Part shown: positions 10,710 to 22,872 of the stretch, piece after piece | How positions within the stretch are numbered: the first letter of the stretch is position 1 | Layout: each line of letters begins with the position of its first letter | From: Astrothelium macrocarpum | Taxonomy: Eukaryota > Ascomycota > Dothideomycetes > Trypetheliales > Trypetheliaceae | Direction: 5' to 3' | DNA length: 48,040 bases | Assembly (NCBI GenBank): GCA_021030915.1 | Contig: JAGEMR010000184.1 | Location: forward strand, 1-48,040 | Made by a program: the position numbers and the translations under genes | Notes under the pieces: model-generated | What the model was told of the DNA's origin: nothing | What the model saw: only the letters and a program-made list of their open reading frames with translations | Database searches by the model: none

Positions 10710-13322
10710 CGAAAACTTTATAAAATTAAGCGTGGCAAGATACGCTCGTTGCAGAAAAAGAGTCCGGAGCGATTTAGAAAATATGGATAAGTGAAGACAA
10801 GCAATGACAACACCTTCTCCATCGCCGACTTTATACAAGGCATTTCGCTCTTAGCGCTGAAGGCGCTTTTGATGTGCATTCTGGAATACGGGCTAGGAAC
10901 GGTCTGTTGAGTTTGTTAGATCAGCATTCGGGGCCAATGTACCCAGAAACGGAGCCTCGTGAAGCTCCGCGGAGTTTAAGAAAGGCTCCGACACCACCAT
11001 CGCACTCGCACCCGGATATGTCATATGACGATAGCAAAGCCATGCGCGGACTTCATCCGCCAGGCGTTGCTTCGTCTTTTAATTTTGTTCCTGTCGTTCG
11101 GCGCAAAGAATATGTCATAGTCTGCGGGGGATAAATTAGCCGTTTCACAAGCCATAAGACTCATGGGACATTCGTAGCAAAAGTTGAACATTGGTCAGTA
11201 TCTGAGTCATGTTGAAGAGATTTCGGGATCTTCCAAATTGTGTTCAAGGTCGCCGACGCCCTTTACTACACGCAATAGTACTCGATCACCATAACTTCGA
11301 CTCTAATTCAATTTGCAGCTTTACTTATGGACATTCGTTCATTAAGAGATCTCGGATTCACCTTTGTTGATCAAGGTTCAAGGACAACCCTCTAAGGAAG
11401 TCACAAAGTAGCTTCATGTGGTAGGGATGAGAACTCGCATCAACAATCGGCGTCTTAGGAATGAGAATTGCCATAAGTAAAAATTGAAGAAGCACCGGGT
11501 TTGGGATGCCGGACTTATAGGTGTTAATAGAGTTGCTACGATGTCATCCACGAATTCATGTACTGTTGTTCAGGAAGAGTGCGAGCGTCATTCACGTACC
11601 TCAGAAGTCAAGAGAATGAGCCAAACGTCAACAAATATTTGCATCCCCCGTCCGCAACTATTGACAGCCGGATTCGGTAGTGGATAACAACTGACAATGT
11701 CCGAATAGCTTCGAAGTAGAATCTGAAGCATACGACTTGCCCAGGAATCCGAATATCTAAGTCTGATCTGATGGATAATTGGATGCATACGAAAAGGACT
11801 ATGATTGAGCAGGTCTCCGCTGGAAGCCGACTTTAATGTCAATAACCATCATTACTATCATGACATTTGTATAAAGTATCTCTCGCAGCTAATGCTCACC
11901 GTATCGATTGCAAATGGCCCGAGCACGCGCTCTTATTGCTTTCGAAAAACATGCTCTTTCTATGCTGATATACGCTCTGTTGACCTGCGGGAGAAATTAT
12001 GGTTTTGTTTTAGAATCGTCTCAGCATCTTGTTGAGTTGGCGTCATGTTTCTGCAGCATCAATCGGATACTCCGGTATTTACCGATAGGTCAAAAAAAAA
12101 GATGAAGCAGCCGGACAAATGCTGGAAGAGACGAAAGAATCCACTTCGCTCATTTCCATTGGTGGCCTTTGCATACCGTCTACTCTTGCCTTTTCTTGAG
12201 AAACCCTCATTGCGGCAGATCCTGACGTGCCCGACAATATCAGATGTATAAAGGCAATGTGGACGTATGAGCGAGTACACTCTAGTACATGACCAGAGAA
12301 AAGGCGCTTCAAATTCGCTAATACAGTACTGGCGTACCATATCGATTCCTTTTCTGCCCTTTAAAGATGAAGGCGTAACGTGGCTGTGCTAAGGTCGCAA
12401 TTCTGTTTCCAGTCAGGTTAAGCCATCGCGTTTATACAGGTTTCCGTCACTGTGAAATTCATCTAACAGAATGCAGTGCAGCAAACTTTAGATTACATCT
12501 TCACAAAAAAGATGTGGAGTATAAAGTTTGAACTTGTGGGTTCAGGGCCGTGGTGAGCTGAGGAAAGTCTTAGCGCGGCGGGCTGGGCTTGACACACTAG
12601 TGGCGCGCTGGTGGCGCATTGTGGCAAATGCGAATCTCGATTGGCTCATCATTTCGTCACAAAAGCTCACCGACTTTTTCAACAAACCTACAGAACTTCA
12701 CTCCAGCTTGGCACATGGGTCCAGACGTAACGGTATTCACGGCATAGTGATTCTTTGCGACTTCATGACGACAAACTATCTCAAGTGCCGTTACTTCAGT
12801 TTTCCCATTCTCACACGAACCTTTACACAACTCATGCGCTGGAGCAGCTGACGTGTTCGGACTATTCCACACCAAATAAGACATGACATGAAGCCAAGCC
12901 AACTAGAAACTCTGAGATATGTGGCAAGAATACGGTCTAGGGTTACCGATTAGCCTACTGATCTCTTGATACGCGAAATGGAGTCATCCTTGCACAAGAA
13001 TGACTGAACCTGAGCTCATTGGTTGGCGTGCCTTATGTGACCATTCATACATTACACCCGAGTGGATGATTGGCATGCTATCACGAGCTAACGCTGTCTA
13101 ATGTACTGACATGTTGGAATCAGGCGAAATACAGTAGATTGAGACTAGGGAGAAGGCGTTCGCATATGCAGTTTCATTTGTGCTGGCACAGGACAAGTTC
13201 TGATCCACCCTCTTCTTCGATTGAACGAGTACGCAAAGATATCTTTGACATTCTTCTCACTTTTCCATCATAGCAGAACCTTGGTCAGTCCATCAATACT
13301 TTTGCAGGTACAACGATACTAG
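10710..13322. other. Gene-poor stretch
   Basis: Upstream flank of the transporter followed by about 2.5 kb in which I find only short overlapping frames on both strands, with no recognisable domain, no consistent splice pattern and no RNA gene. It may hold old, decayed sequence. Confidence 0.45.
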
Positions 13323-13940
13323 GCAACAGCTTGTCAAAACTGCCCTTATCCAGTTGGTAAACCCAAACTCGATTCTGCTTTAACAATCGATCATTTAATT
13401 GGATGCAACAAAAGCCAACGCTGCACAGATCGTTCCGTCCGACCTTCTCTGTTTTCTAGTACTCACGCGTTTAGTAAAATATCTCAACTATCTGTTGGAT
13501 ATTTCTATTTCCAGTACCCCTACAATGCCTCTTACACCACAGACAAAGACAAGATCCCGACAAAAGACCCTGATATAGTATACAACCCGGAAGCCTATAC
13601 ATCCGCTACAAAGTCCTGCCCAGGCCAGAGCGAGTGGTTCAAAACAGTTTGTATGCCTGATGTGGAATGGTATATCAAAACACAATATCACGGAGATGCT
13701 GATCACAATAGACTTGGTCGCAGGTATGAACTACTCGACAAGGGAAATATCGAGACGCAGAAATTCATATGGTGCCAAAAGCTACCCGTGTACTCAAACG
13801 GACCTCTCGAGAGAAAGCCTATTGGCGTAGAGATACCCTCACGGAAGCGTGCAAGGCAGAAAAGAAGAAGACAAAAGCTGCACAGTGCATACAACATTTT
13901 CGTATTTTGTATACAACCGAAGCGATTATCACTCGGATAG
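13323..13940 (+). other. Open frame of about 205 codons, unidentified, possibly a gene relic
   Basis: The frame is open from just after the TAG at 13320-13322 to a stop at 13938-13940. The first ATG is at 13653, leaving 95 residues. The 13500-13830 part reads like protein (NPEAYTSATK, CPGQSEWFKTVCMPDVEW, DADHNRLGRRYELLDKG). The last part is a basic run (RKRARQKRRRQK). No known domain is recognised. A degraded transposase N-terminus is one possibility, a chance frame another. Confidence 0.25.
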
Positions 13941-15495
13941 TTTTGCATAAGCGAAACGACAAATGGCTCTATTCATAATTTTATATCCTGAGTAGGAGTT
14001 TCACCAAAAGGAGATGAAACCAGCGTTCCCGTGAGAATTACTTGCAATGCTACTGTCATGCTTCTTAGTGAGAATTTTACTTTGGTTCTATCCTTTGTAG
14101 CGATTTGTTTGGGCGTCTCACGACGATTTCCCCGGAGTGGCCCTCTCCATGACTAATAATTTCTCGAAATGCGATATTTTTAAAACCTCAGCAGTTCTAA
14201 ACCTTTGGCTCACAAGTTCCGCTGGAGGTTAGAGTAGAACATCTTGGTTGAAAGGATAGTAGGCCGTGAAGTAAAAACGGTGGCCAACAGCTGAATAGTT
14301 GCAGTAAGCTCGCTACCGATAATTCAACCAAGGAATTGATATGGCCATTTTCCTTTTTTTCTGGCCTAGTATGAACCGGAAGTTGGATATTTGCTTGCCC
14401 AGGCCCTCCCATTCTTGAAATTTCACAGGCACGAAGTAACAACAAACCAGGCCTAAACCTCTTTCAGTAGCTTCGTGACTTGAATTGGAACAACTAGTAT
14501 CCGTTATCATGCCGTTTCACTTCCATGTTGGCTCTCATCCCGTATAGCCCTCGTCCCATTTAACCCTTATCCCATTAAGCTCTCATCCGACTGGACTGTT
14601 ATCCCATTCAGCTCTCATCCCTATTTGGCTTCCCAGTCCGAACTGTGATCCGAATCAAAAGCACTGTCCGTATCTACGCTCACCGGTTAAAGTCATGAAG
14701 TAGTTATCCAACCATCCAGTCAAGACACTCGCCAAAGGCGCTCGTAAGAGATCTTTAGAGACACTCTTATTAGGTCTGGGAATAAGCTGAAGTAAGACGA
14801 GTGGAACTTGAGAATAACACGTGATCCACAGGGTCTCTCATGGTGGAGACTGGGCTTGTTGCCACGTGCTCACAAGGTTGGCCCCGTCGTTTTTCAGAAA
14901 GCGATAACGATGCGAGTTTCTTTCAACGTCAAACTAGCCCTTCGCATCTCGTCTACTTTGAAGTCTATACTTCTAGTGTTGCTGACGATAGGTATCACAT
15001 AAGTAGATGACATGAATACTCCAGGCATGTATCTCAACGGCTGAACTCTAAGGGCAAAGGTCATAGCAGCCTGCCGCTGTGATCCTTGACGCTCCGCTTT
15101 GTGGAAGTACATATGACAATACCCACAGCATACAATCAGTGTTTTCAGTGACGGGATAGTCCTGTTGAGTAACCTGTACGCTTGATCATAGTGTTGGTAG
15201 GGATCCGCAATGCCCTGAAAGACCGCAAAATTAGGGCGAACACATCTTCTAGCCGTCTAATGCAAGATAAATGCGCAAACGAGGCGAAGAATCTGCAAGG
15301 CTAGGACTATGCTGCAATATGGATGCATATCGCCAAAGGCGGGCGAGAGATTGGTATATTTCGGGCGTAAATACTCCAGCCTTTTGATAAGCAATTTTTG
15401 TATAAGGCTTGCAGAAACCGAGCAGATTTTCAAGATACCTTTATTATCTGTGCAGTGGATCTACATCCTCGAGCTTCTCTAACTGTGAGACGCTA
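13941..15495. other. Intergenic, upstream of the ankyrin gene
   Basis: Apart from the minisatellite at 14531-14626 I see no gene or RNA. The last few hundred bases are the presumed promoter of the ankyrin-repeat gene. Confidence 0.45.
14531..14626 (+). repeat. Degenerate 16-bp minisatellite, six units
   Basis: Six consecutive 16-base units start at 14531, 14547, 14563, 14579, 14595 and 14611. They share a TCATCC or TATCCCATT core; the third unit is ACCCTTATCCCATTAA. The units are diverged but the period is exact. A lone copy-like segment occurs at 19115-19130. Confidence 0.8.
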
Positions 15496-17907
15496 ATGGC
15501 GGATCCTCTATCGATTGCAGCCAGTGCTCTTGCTGTAGGAGGAGCAGCCGTAAAGAGTTGTGAAATAATTCGAAGGCTCTGGTCACTTCGACAGGTCGAC
15601 CAAAATCTTGCGGACTTACTAAACGAAGTACAAGTATACTGACCCCGCTCCTTGTACCAGGCTCATAAATTGCTAGCTAGTGGCGTTTAGTGATGCGATA
15701 AAAAGTATTGAATGGACTTTACAAACTATTGCTCATTCAAGCGGGAACACAACGAATCTCTCTGATTTACTTTACCGTCTTCGGCACATTTGCGGGCAGG
15801 CTACAGAATACCTTGCAGAATTTCAAAGACTCGACGAAATGAAGCTCAGAAAACGCTACTCTGGGAAGTCGCTTCAAGCATCAAAATTGGGTTGGATGCG
15901 ACAGAAGAAGAACGTTGATCGGCTTCGGAATCAGATCAAAATTTCGAAAGAGTCACTAACACCTCTTCTACTTGCTCTCATCTCTCACTTGAGCGTCCTG
16001 CAAATGTATCTTAAATTCACTGCCAGTCTAGCCTTTTGCTAATGATTGCATTAGAGATTCAATGAGCATCGAGGATTCTTCACATAGAGGTACACAGCAA
16101 TCTATCCTCATGAGAAGACGGAAAGATATTGATAGAAAAGAGGATTCCACCTCTCTCATTATCCGTCCAGTGCAGAACCACAGTAATAAGACCGACTTGT
16201 GCTTTGGTCACAAAGAAGTCGAAGAGCTCCCTGCGAATAATCCACAGAGTAAGCATGCGCAACATGAGATGAAGGACTCAGAGAATTTACGTACTCTGTC
16301 AAAAGTCACAGCAAAGGATAATTACCGCTGTGAGCGGTTTTGCCCGTGTCAATGTCATACGCACACGCTACTACGGTCGCCACAGTGGCTTAGATGCATC
16401 ACAGGATCGCTAACTTGGTACACTAATTGTACTTTTGTCCTGGCCCGAAAAGGATGCAACTATCGATTCTGTTTGCAGAGCGGGTCCACGGTGTTCAGAT
16501 TCTCTTACTTCGCACCTCACTGGGCATTAATGTTTGTTGTGAGTTGCCAGACGATGAACATTAGCCTCAGCGGTCCATTCGCTACCATACGCTCGTTGCG
16601 AATCATACCTAGGGATGCTGCAGTATGGCCACTCGTGCAGTGCGGCGCTACAGAAAAATTACAGCTACTCTTCGATAAGGGCGAATTCTCACCTACCGAT
16701 ATTCTTGACGATGGGACATCACTTCTTCATGTACGTCCATTCTTCTAAGTCCCAGAATCGATACCTATAACTGAGGGTTATCAAAGTATGCGGGAACGAA
16801 TTCAAGGGCTGAGACATGTTCATTTCTTATGCGAAGTGGAGCTGATAAATACTTCCGAGACTGCCGCGGCATGTAAGCGTTACCATCATCATCCCTCACA
16901 TGTTATACCAAGAGACTTATGCGCAGCGTTTCCTCAGAGCTGCGATCCAACCAGGTCTTGATTTGTTCCTGAATAAAGGATTGTCAGGCTGTATTGGCTC
17001 AGATGTATTCTCAGAGGAAGTCTTGTCAGACAATCAGGGCTTCACCTTTCTTCATCGGATTGTTCTCGGCTACTGTCCAATTGATCTTAAAGAGCAGCTT
17101 CGCTATCAGGTGATCGACTCTCTTGATATTCCCGATAGCAATGGACGCACTCCATTACTTTGGGCAGCTTGGAACGGAAAAGTCGACTATGTGCAGCTTC
17201 TGATAGAGCATGGAGCCAAAATCGATCACGTAGATCTTGAAAATGAAAGTGCGTTGATTAAAGCATGTAAGGTCGGTCATGTCGAATGCACCGAGATGCT
17301 TCTGGAAGCCGGAGCCTCTCCAAATTCGGGGAACCATTATCAAGTACAGCCAGTCCACTATGCCAGCCAAAATCCACATTCTACCGCAATCAGACTCTTG
17401 GATCTCTTGTTGAGATACGGTGCAAACATAAATGCGACAACAGCCAGCTTTGCAACGCCCTTACATTTCGCAGCAAGCTCTGGAACTGTGGAAAATGTTG
17501 ATTACTTAATACGAAACCGCGCAAATCTGTATGCCCGAAATAGGTCTGGTCTGGATGTGTCACTCATGGCATTGGCTAATTGGCATAACGACCTATTTTG
17601 TCACCTTGTCAGGCTTGGAGCAGATATACAGTCATCACGAGGCAGCATGCCGAACGTCCTTCATTTAGCAGTGTGGGGAGGCTCAAACGATAGCTGGGTT
17701 GTCATTGAGGAAGCAGCCAGAAACGGCCAATTAAATGCTGTCGAGTTCGATACGCAACATGATGGTCATACAATCTGGAAATGCCTTGAAGTTTGTCGCT
17801 CCTTTCGCTCTAATGATGGGGGCAGAGCAGCAATTACCGACCGTTCCATAATAAGAGAAAAACTCGAAAATATTCGAAACCTAGTGAATGGACCCGACAA
17901 GATTTAA
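15496..17907 (+). CDS. Ankyrin-repeat protein with fungal STAND-type N-terminal domain
   Basis: 732 residues from five exons: 15496-15633, 15677-16005, 16055-16730, 16787-16872 and 16938-17907. The start MADPLSIAASALAVGGAAVK is the signature of the domain at the N-terminus of many fungal STAND/NLR-like proteins. Helical region follows to about residue 155, then a linker, then a Cys/His block (CERFCPCQCH, near residues 248-257) ahead of a hydrophobic beta-rich segment known in related ankyrin proteins. Residues from about 365 to 670 hold ankyrin repeats, with motifs such as NGRTPLLWAAWNGKVDYVQL and FATPLHFAASSGTVENVDYL. There is no NACHT or NB-ARC P-loop, so it is not itself a full STAND ATPase. 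A role in non-self recognition is only suggested by the domain class. The first and second introns (43 and 49 nt) are short, and exon 4 (86 nt) is the least certain piece. Confidence 0.82.
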
Positions 17908-20900
17908 AGTTGCCTGCAGTGCGCGAGGCTCAGGATAGGGGCTGCCGATTACTTCATCCCTGACAATGACGCTGACTAATTTCCAATCTCTCGGAGGACT
18001 GATTATTGGTCTTAGCTGTTGAGCGAAGCCAGCTCATTTACTCTGATTTTCGGCAGTCGTCTCACATTGCTATGTAATCGGGACATCCTTGGAAATGGCC
18101 GACACTAACGGTGGGTGCATTCAGAAGTGTCAAGTTCGAGGGTAACTTCAGTCTATTCGTGAACGCGGTTTTTAATTACTCCAAAGAAAAAAAAAAGGCT
18201 CGTCTGCAATAAACTCTCTTCTACCTTACTCAAATATTTCGCGATATAGAATGAGGTGGCATCTGCCGGGCGAAGGATTATTTCGAGAGCAACATTAACA
18301 TTCTCGTTACTCAATACATCTCGTTATTTACTGTCAGAACTTCTCACTGCATTGCACTTGGTTGGACAAAGCATTCCTGGTCATCGCTTATGAACCAATG
18401 AGAGGCCCTCCTTTGCCACCGCGCGTGGACACGGAGGCAGACGTGTCCCAGCTACCAGCAACGATCATGCTTTGGGTGGCTGTCGAGGGCATGCGCTGCC
18501 GCTTTTAGGGTCTCCGGCAGTCCCTGTTCCTGCCGAGTCCCCTGCGTCACGAATGTAGTACGACCGTGGGGTTTCAACATCTTCCAGTCCAACCGGGAAG
18601 AAATCCGTTTCTTGTGAGCGGGCGTGATCACAATCCGCCGCTACTTGAAAATCTGCTTCCTTATTAGTACCAACATGCTGACTACTCTAGTTCTGTTGAA
18701 AGCCTAACCGAGACGGAGCAATCTTAGCCGCAGCTTGCCAAGCGCACCCTTCGTCAGCAGCTGGAATATCGCATCCGCCCTGCAACACTCTTTGAAATTT
18801 CCCAACACAGAAGGAACTCGTAGGGATCCAGGAAGCCCAATGGTAGCGTGACTTTAATGTGCGTTAGTCAATGCCCGCCTGTGATTTAAAAGACTTTGAA
18901 TGTCATACATGAAGAGATCTGTTTTTTTCAAATACTGCCAGTCCCTGTCCCTTGTCAAATCGTTACACATTGTGATGAGAAGCTTCTTGAGGCTGGTGAG
19001 GCAGGTTCGAAGCCGAGGCATGGTGAAAGTCATACGTCAGGAAGAGGACGGATCCATAATGTTCTATGGTCTGATTAAATATTACGAGATGCCATCCATG
19101 TTATTCTAGTATGCACTTATCCCATTACGCTAATTGTGGGAGTCAGACGTCTGAAATGTCTGCCACTTATTGATCCTGCTTACGGACATCTGATTCGTTC
19201 GTGACCGCGGACGAAGAATATTCTGTGGCGGGCGCGCCGAGCAGGCCTCAAAACTTGCCACATCGAGCAGATGACATGCGCGAATTGTTCCCGAGGACGG
19301 CCGTCATTAAACTCTAATTGGCTCCTGCTGGTGGGCTATATCCCAATCCACCTGTAACGCTGCGGAGGGGCTGCATACTGCCTCATTATCACGATCCATG
19401 GCACTCTACACGTTGTCATCAGCCTTGCAGAGTCCGGCCAACTAATCCTGAGACAACACCAGATTTATCTCAATGCCCCAGACCATAAACCAAAGGAGAG
19501 CTACACGGCCTGAAGTGGCACGACAATGCTCAGTTGGTCCTAATCTATGTTCTCCTAATGTGGACCCCTGTCGATAAACAAAGGGTGCGCTTCCGGCCTT
19601 GTGATGGACCTAATATGAACCGCCGAGTGCGCTATTCTACAGATTCATCCACTCTACAACCCCTGAGAGCGTTCAAAGTGTTCAGCACTGTTGCAGAGAT
19701 CCCCTATAACTGTGGAAAGATACCGGATATGGTGCCGACATTGTTTTTAAATTAGCCTTGTGGACCAGACAGAACACCAGTAAGTCAACATGAGTTACTC
19801 ACCACCTGGAGATCGCCTACTCTGGCTACTGCTTATCAACGACTTACACGTAAATAGGACATGTGAAATCTACCGAGTTGACATCGATTTCAACCGAAAA
19901 TGGTATGACAGCCAAGAAAACAGTTTCTCCTATCCGTGGTCGATCGTGAAGAGTACTGCGACATTGAGGGCATCTAATGCGTCAGGACAATACGCTGAAG
20001 CACCAGAGGTGGTAGAGTTAGTTACAGGTTCCGTGATCAACCACGAAGATCCAACAAATACCAATATGTGTCTCTGCGTACGCAGAGTTCGCAACAATCC
20101 ACATAACGACGGCCAAGACAGGTGTTAAAAGATATGGATAAAGTTGACGTCGCGTACCATAAAAGATACCAGGACCTTGAATGGCTCCAATGGTATAGAA
20201 AGTTGATATCATCATGCAATCCAGAGTCTAGCTCATAGGCCTGATTGAAGAAAAACGATTAGAATTGGCAAAGCTCGGGTCCATGGGGAAAGAGTTCCAC
20301 TTTGAAGACGTACCGATATGGTGCCCTTATTACATTTAAATAAGCCTTATAGGCCAGCCGGAACACTTATGAGTGACCAGAATGGGGAAAGACGTCGGGC
20401 TAGTATTCAGTGAAAATCCTCAAACCCGTGAGCCGCGGCGACGAAGGTCAGTGGTAAAGCTGCGTAGCCGTGCAACGGCTCGGTGCAATGGCAAGACAGC
20501 CATTCTTTTCGCAGCTCCGCTCAGCAAAACCTGGCAATCGAATTTGCTTTCCATGTAGTAAGGCGAAATTACCTGGGTTCTTTGGATTCTTGAAGTTTGA
20601 TCTCCTGAAAACACGCACACACACATATACATCATCTCGACCTTGATCATGTACACCTCGATCGTGTGCACTTCGATTATATCTTTATCTGGATTATGTG
20701 TATGTTGTAAAATAGTGGTATTGACTGCTGAAAATATCTTATTAGTTAGATTAGCATCTTCATAACATGCTTCGGAGTTGAATGTTGGCGGGAAAAGCCG
20801 CGTCTATTGCGGGATCAGAATCAATTACGCTAGCTCACTAGCTTCATTTTGTGCATAACTTCGACTTTGCTCATCGTTGGCTGGATAATCAAGGGTTTTA

Positions 20901-22580
20901 GACCTTTGCATATGACATTCTCCTCCCAGGATTCTGTTACATGAGATTGATTGGGTGGCGGAAAATTCCCAGCAGCCATCACCTATTTCTGACGATCCAT
21001 CTGCTTCTGCGCGCACAAGGGCGCAGCCTCAAAGCTCCCGTCACACGTAAGCCTATTGCCTCAGTGACTAGTTCTCGGGCTCCGAACGCACCCACATGAA
21101 GTTAGGCTTCACCCAGCAAGTTCAAGCCTCCTTACCACAACTACAACACCCTTTCATCTCCGACGGATACCGTGACGCTAAATGGGGTCTTTGAAACCAT
21201 ACCCGCTGATCTGCACCAAATAAATCGACTAATCAATAACTGTTTTGACATGTAATTTTATTGACATTATAAGTTTGTATCCAAAAAAAAAACAAGTTGA
21301 TTAGGAATGATCAGGTCTCTGTCACGCTATTCACCGAACGCGCCTGGGTCCTGTAATTCGGTCTCAGACTCATCCCTGTAAACCTAAAAAAAACCACGAT
21401 GAACCGGATACGTGGTCTGACTTGAATAAATTTCCAGTTGCAGTCAAGGGTGTTATGGATTCATTGCCGGTATGCTGAATGCCTATAAGAGTCTCCTGGG
21501 TCCGGTGACTATACATTCTTGAAGCGCACTTGATAGCGTTCTCATAATTTAGAGATGCAAGCATGTTTGCTTGTCGCGCCTTGGATATTGACAGAATTCT
21601 CGGGCGTGCAGGCTCAGCTGTGCAAGTCTTTTCCTATCCTACTTCATGCTCCTACATCATAGTACAGAACAGGAGAACGTTTGCCATGTAATATAGAGCA
21701 CCCATCTATCGTGCTAGTTTTTCTGTTATCGTAGTACGCAAGGGCAAGCATCAGGCTCGTGCGGTATCACGCCCTCATGTTATGTAACCCTCAATCGTTC
21801 GATTGAAGGCAGGCAGTTCTGGCGTGGGACGGTAGTAAAAGACTTTGATAACGGAAATTAAAAATATGCAAAGTCTCAAGAGAGAGTTTTAGAAAGAGAT
21901 TACACGGCAACCCCTTGGCGAAATAGTAAGAAGATAAGCCATTCGTCTATGGAATATCGTGTGTAGAGTCCTTCTTGCGTCCCACCGACTAAATAAATCC
22001 TGCCACACCAACAGTTCTCCTCCCAACGAGCATCTCAAATATCAGCAGCGGATCAGCCTCATATGTTCATTACCAAGCCAAGGAACCGCAGATTTATGCT
22101 GTTTGTCTTGTTAATGAATACTGTATATCTGTTACGGAACTACACCATCCTGTCTTTTGTAAGATTAGGAGTTTTAAAATACAAGGGTATCTGCGATTGT
22201 CTCCATAGACGTCCATAGTCTCCATAACTTACCTATCCGAGTTAGCTGGATTGTCTTAGCTAAAGTATCATGAGCTCAAGGATGAGGATGGTGTCCAAGC
22301 CTCCGAACTAATACCTCTTGCGCCTTCACGGTGTCGCCCAGTATTGAGCTGAGTCTCAGCAGTAAAAGTTGGTTCGTCTAAGCTCTTGAGTCGTGTCGAA
22401 GATAGGCATCTTTTCAGAAGAGACAAATACCGGTCGCGGTCTCAGCAGTCTTATGTTACGGTCCTATGCTAGTCTCTCATTGATCTTTTCGGATTCTCAA
22501 TGGTTAAATTTTTTAGTATTACTATTCAACTTAAATTTGCTATTATATATTCAACTACCAACGCGAAGATTTAAACGGTT
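17908..22580. other. Long gene-poor stretch with degraded repeats
   Basis: No intact gene is supported in these 4.7 kb. On the minus strand, 18465-18686 is an open frame of 74 codons that reads like protein (ETDFFPVGLEDVE, YYIRDAGDSAGTG), and a differently framed stretch just upstream also does; together they may be a decayed gene. Imperfect direct repeats lie near 19719 and 20311 (listed separately). A short CA-rich tract is near 20610. The final 200 bases precede the tRNA gene. Confidence 0.45.
19719..20374 (+). repeat. Imperfect direct repeats of about 65 bp, 592 bp apart
   Basis: Segments 19719-19784 and 20311-20374 share GATATGGTGCC, a TTTAAAT(T/A)AGCCTT block, GGACCAG/GGCCAG and GAACAC in the same order. 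Identity is roughly two thirds by eye. They may be the terminal repeats of a much decayed mobile element, but no coding remains are recognisable between them. Confidence 0.4.
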
Positions 22581-22659
22581 GGGCGCATGGCTCAGTGGTA
22601 GAGCGCCCGCTTTGCATTATGTTTGCGGGAGGTCCGGATTTCGATCATCCGTGCGTCCA
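22581..22659 (+). tRNA. tRNA-Ala (anticodon UGC), with an enlarged anticodon loop
   Basis: A full cloverleaf can be drawn: acceptor stem GGGCGCA/TGCGTCC (one G-U), D arm GCTC/GAGC with the AGTGGTA loop, anticodon stem CCCGC/GCGGG, T arm CGGAT/ATCCG with the loop TTCGATC, and discriminator A. The anticodon loop reads TTTGCA followed by eight bases before the stem closes, seven more than normal, which fits a very short intron at the canonical position after base 37 (or an insertion). The A and B boxes are good. A run of six T follows at once. The stems are intact, so a functional gene is more likely than a pseudogene. Confidence 0.85.
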
Positions 22660-22660
22660 A

Positions 22661-22666
22661 TTTTTT
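22661..22666 (+). terminator. Pol III terminator of the tRNA gene
   Basis: TTTTTT begins two bases after the discriminator base of the tRNA-Ala gene, as expected for RNA polymerase III. Confidence 0.8.
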
Positions 22667-22872
22667 GGCTCCTTGGAGGAATGGCGTAGAAGGCATCCAG
22701 GACACTCTTTTTTGTTTTGGCCTAGTAGTCGAGGCTGGAAGTTGTTGAAGGGAGAAGTGCATCGCAAAAAGGAGTTGTGAATGCCAAGAAACCAAGATGA
22801 GCGTGCGGCTGACCCTGGGAATTGGGGGCTCTTGGGGGCAGCTTCATGTGCCACACGTCTGTCTAAAGAACC

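Noticed and set aside
18990..19050. Possible tRNA (GGTTCGAAGCC resembles a B box)
   Set aside because: No A box at the right distance and no acceptor or anticodon stem could be formed.
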